Part shown: in pieces, positions 62,709-64,000 of the stretch
Layout of the letters: the number at the start of each line of letters is the position of its first letter
Numbering within the stretch: the first letter of the stretch is position 1
Source: Baylisascaris procyonis
Lineage: Eukaryota > Nematoda > Chromadorea > Rhabditida > Ascarididae
Assembly (NCBI GenBank): GCA_037389465.1
Contig: JAZARR010000152.1
Span: 1,306,001-1,370,000, forward strand
Reading direction: 5' to 3'
Length of the DNA: 64,000 nucleotides
Program-made: the position numbers and the translations under genes
The notes under the pieces: model-generated
What the model saw: the letters and a program-made list of their open reading frames with translations, nothing else
Told to the model about the DNA's origin: nothing
Database searches by the model: none

Positions 62709-64000
62709 GAACGAAAATTATGAAAACGATTCCACGGTTCCCCGAGTTGATGGGAAACTTTGCAAGAAATTTGAATTTACTACACTGTTTACCTATCTCA
62801 TATGCGGGGGGTTAAGCAGCCTATATATACATAGATATAGGCCAAAGACCGTCTTAAATAAGACCAAAATTAAAAAAAAAAGAACATGCGAATCGAGCAT
62901 ATTTTTTGGGAAAATTTTATGCGGATTATGCAATTTTAACCTCACAGCATTAAGTGAAACATTTTCGAGGAAGAATAAAATATTTCAAACAGACGCCAAA
63001 TTGCATAAACTGAAAAAAAATAAAGCAAATATGAAGTGAATTGTGCAAGTGAGTTTCGATAATAAAATCAATGAAACTTATTTCAAAAACAAGGAAGAAA
63101 AAATAATAAATTAAAAATCATTTTCTAACAATTTATTATGAATTTCCCCGCTTAAATTTTAGTGCTCAAGAGTTAGTGAGAAAATCCACACTTCAAATCC
63201 TCGAGAAGTGGCCACTTTCCATTATTTCTTTATTCAGAATCCCCTGTAGTAAATCTAAACGTTTATCGCTGATTGTAAAACTTTTGCATGAAGTAGATAT
63301 ATAAACATATCTTGCAATAAAAACATTGGTTTCCTTCAAATATTCCAGTTAAGTATCTCAAATTAATCTGGATAATTCAATCGGAGTCAAAAATGCTACT
63401 TACAAGTTGTTGTCGTGGAGGAGCAAGTTCCTCTACCATTTCAACTTCGATGATCGTAGCATCAGCTTTCTAGAAAAAATTTCAACGAAACGATGCCGAA
63501 TGTTTTTACGCATATGTTGGACGATATAAAAATTGTTGAAAAATATATAAAAATTGTTGAAAAATCATTAAAATTTCATTTTCTTGTATAATAATTTCCG
63601 CATAAAATGAAAAAGATTCTGGAAGGAAACCTACCATTCCAAGTATTCCATGATTTATGTCTATATCGAACCTACATATTATTTGTGCCAATGTTCGACT
63701 TTAAATCCAATAAAATCGAAAGATGGAAATGTCCATCCTACCTGCATTCTTGATGAAGGATTTACTTAGCGGAACGAAAAGACCGGCTAAATGACAGCCG
63801 GCTGGAAAGCGCATCTATTTCATCAACGCTACCATAGCTTCATTTCATTTGGCATCGTCCGTTGCTTGACGACAAAACAAAATAATACCTATTGCCTAGG
63901 CAATGTGTGCAGCCTTTTTAATAAAATGGAAGTCCCTGAATTATGTAGATCATCTATATATGCAAATGCTGCTATTCAAATTCACGTGTATACTGTATAT
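62709..64000. other. Region upstream of the TRAF-like gene
   Basis: Immediately upstream (62709-63400) no coding sequence is clear. A small plus-strand open frame at 62707-63039 starts opposite the TRAF-like start and looks like chance. Two exon-like segments on minus at 63404-63671 are listed separately. Sequence beyond the window edge is needed to place them. Confidence 0.4.
63404..63671 (-). CDS. Two consecutive exons of an unidentified gene (partial)
   Basis: 63671-63635 (TGTAG acceptor, 12 codons FDIDINHGILGM, donor GTAGGT) and 63469-63404 (TTTCTAG acceptor, 22 codons including IIEVEMVEELAPPRQQL, donor GTAAGT). The first ends in phase 0 and the second starts in phase 0, so they join cleanly. 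No family is recognised. They could be 5' exons of the TRAF-like gene (alternative N-terminus) or belong to a separate gene. The next downstream exon was not found. Confidence 0.4.

Overview
The window is AT-rich (about 30% GC by eye), intron-dense eukaryotic DNA. Small exons with canonical GT/AG borders, candidate spliced-leader-type acceptors a few bases before start codons, a nuclear hormone receptor and the gene contents point to a nematode. A parasitic Spirurina (filaria-like) species is my best guess, but that is inference. Long (TA)n, (TAAA)n and poly(C)/poly(G) tracts are scattered throughout.

Layout. (1) 1.5-8.85 kb, minus strand: a six-exon nuclear hormone receptor of about 617 aa. 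Its DNA-binding domain and C-terminal extension look like the retinoic acid receptor type, and its C-terminus is unresolved. (2) 8.85-15.9 kb: a GC-richer upstream region, then TA repeats and a stretch with fragmentary protein-like pieces. (3) 15.9-31.5 kb, minus: a complete 19-exon importin-beta gene (879 aa as reconstructed). A 29-bp unit has been tandemly amplified exactly across its intron 2/exon 3 acceptor. (4) 31.5-37 kb: a 5.5-kb divergent intergenic region. (5) 37.0-40.8 kb, plus: a five-exon type II membrane protein of 290 aa with a Pro/Thr/Ser-rich repeat tail inside and a thrombospondin type 1-like ectodomain outside. Intron 1 holds a 20-bp minisatellite. (6) 40.9-45.3 kb: intergenic, with a 22-bp minisatellite and one orphan exon-like patch. 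(7) 45.3-48.7 kb, minus: a four-exon secreted protein of 221 aa, of unassigned family. (8) 48.7-59.2 kb: long, largely non-coding, with hairpins, microsatellites and weak small ORFs. (9) 59.2-62.7 kb, minus: a six-exon TRAF-like adaptor (299 aa; TRAF zinc finger plus MATH domain, no RING seen). (10) 63.4-63.7 kb, minus: two phase-compatible exon-like segments of an unidentified gene.

The four firm genes were joined by hand. Splice phases agree across every junction, and where a family is known the reconstructed length and motif order match it. The genes look independently transcribed and show no evident shared pathway. The most unusual signals are the multiplied splice acceptor in importin-beta, a cluster of four perfect TGACGTCA sites around the TRAF gene, a pair of conserved hairpins inside an intron, and the two stop-free minisatellites.
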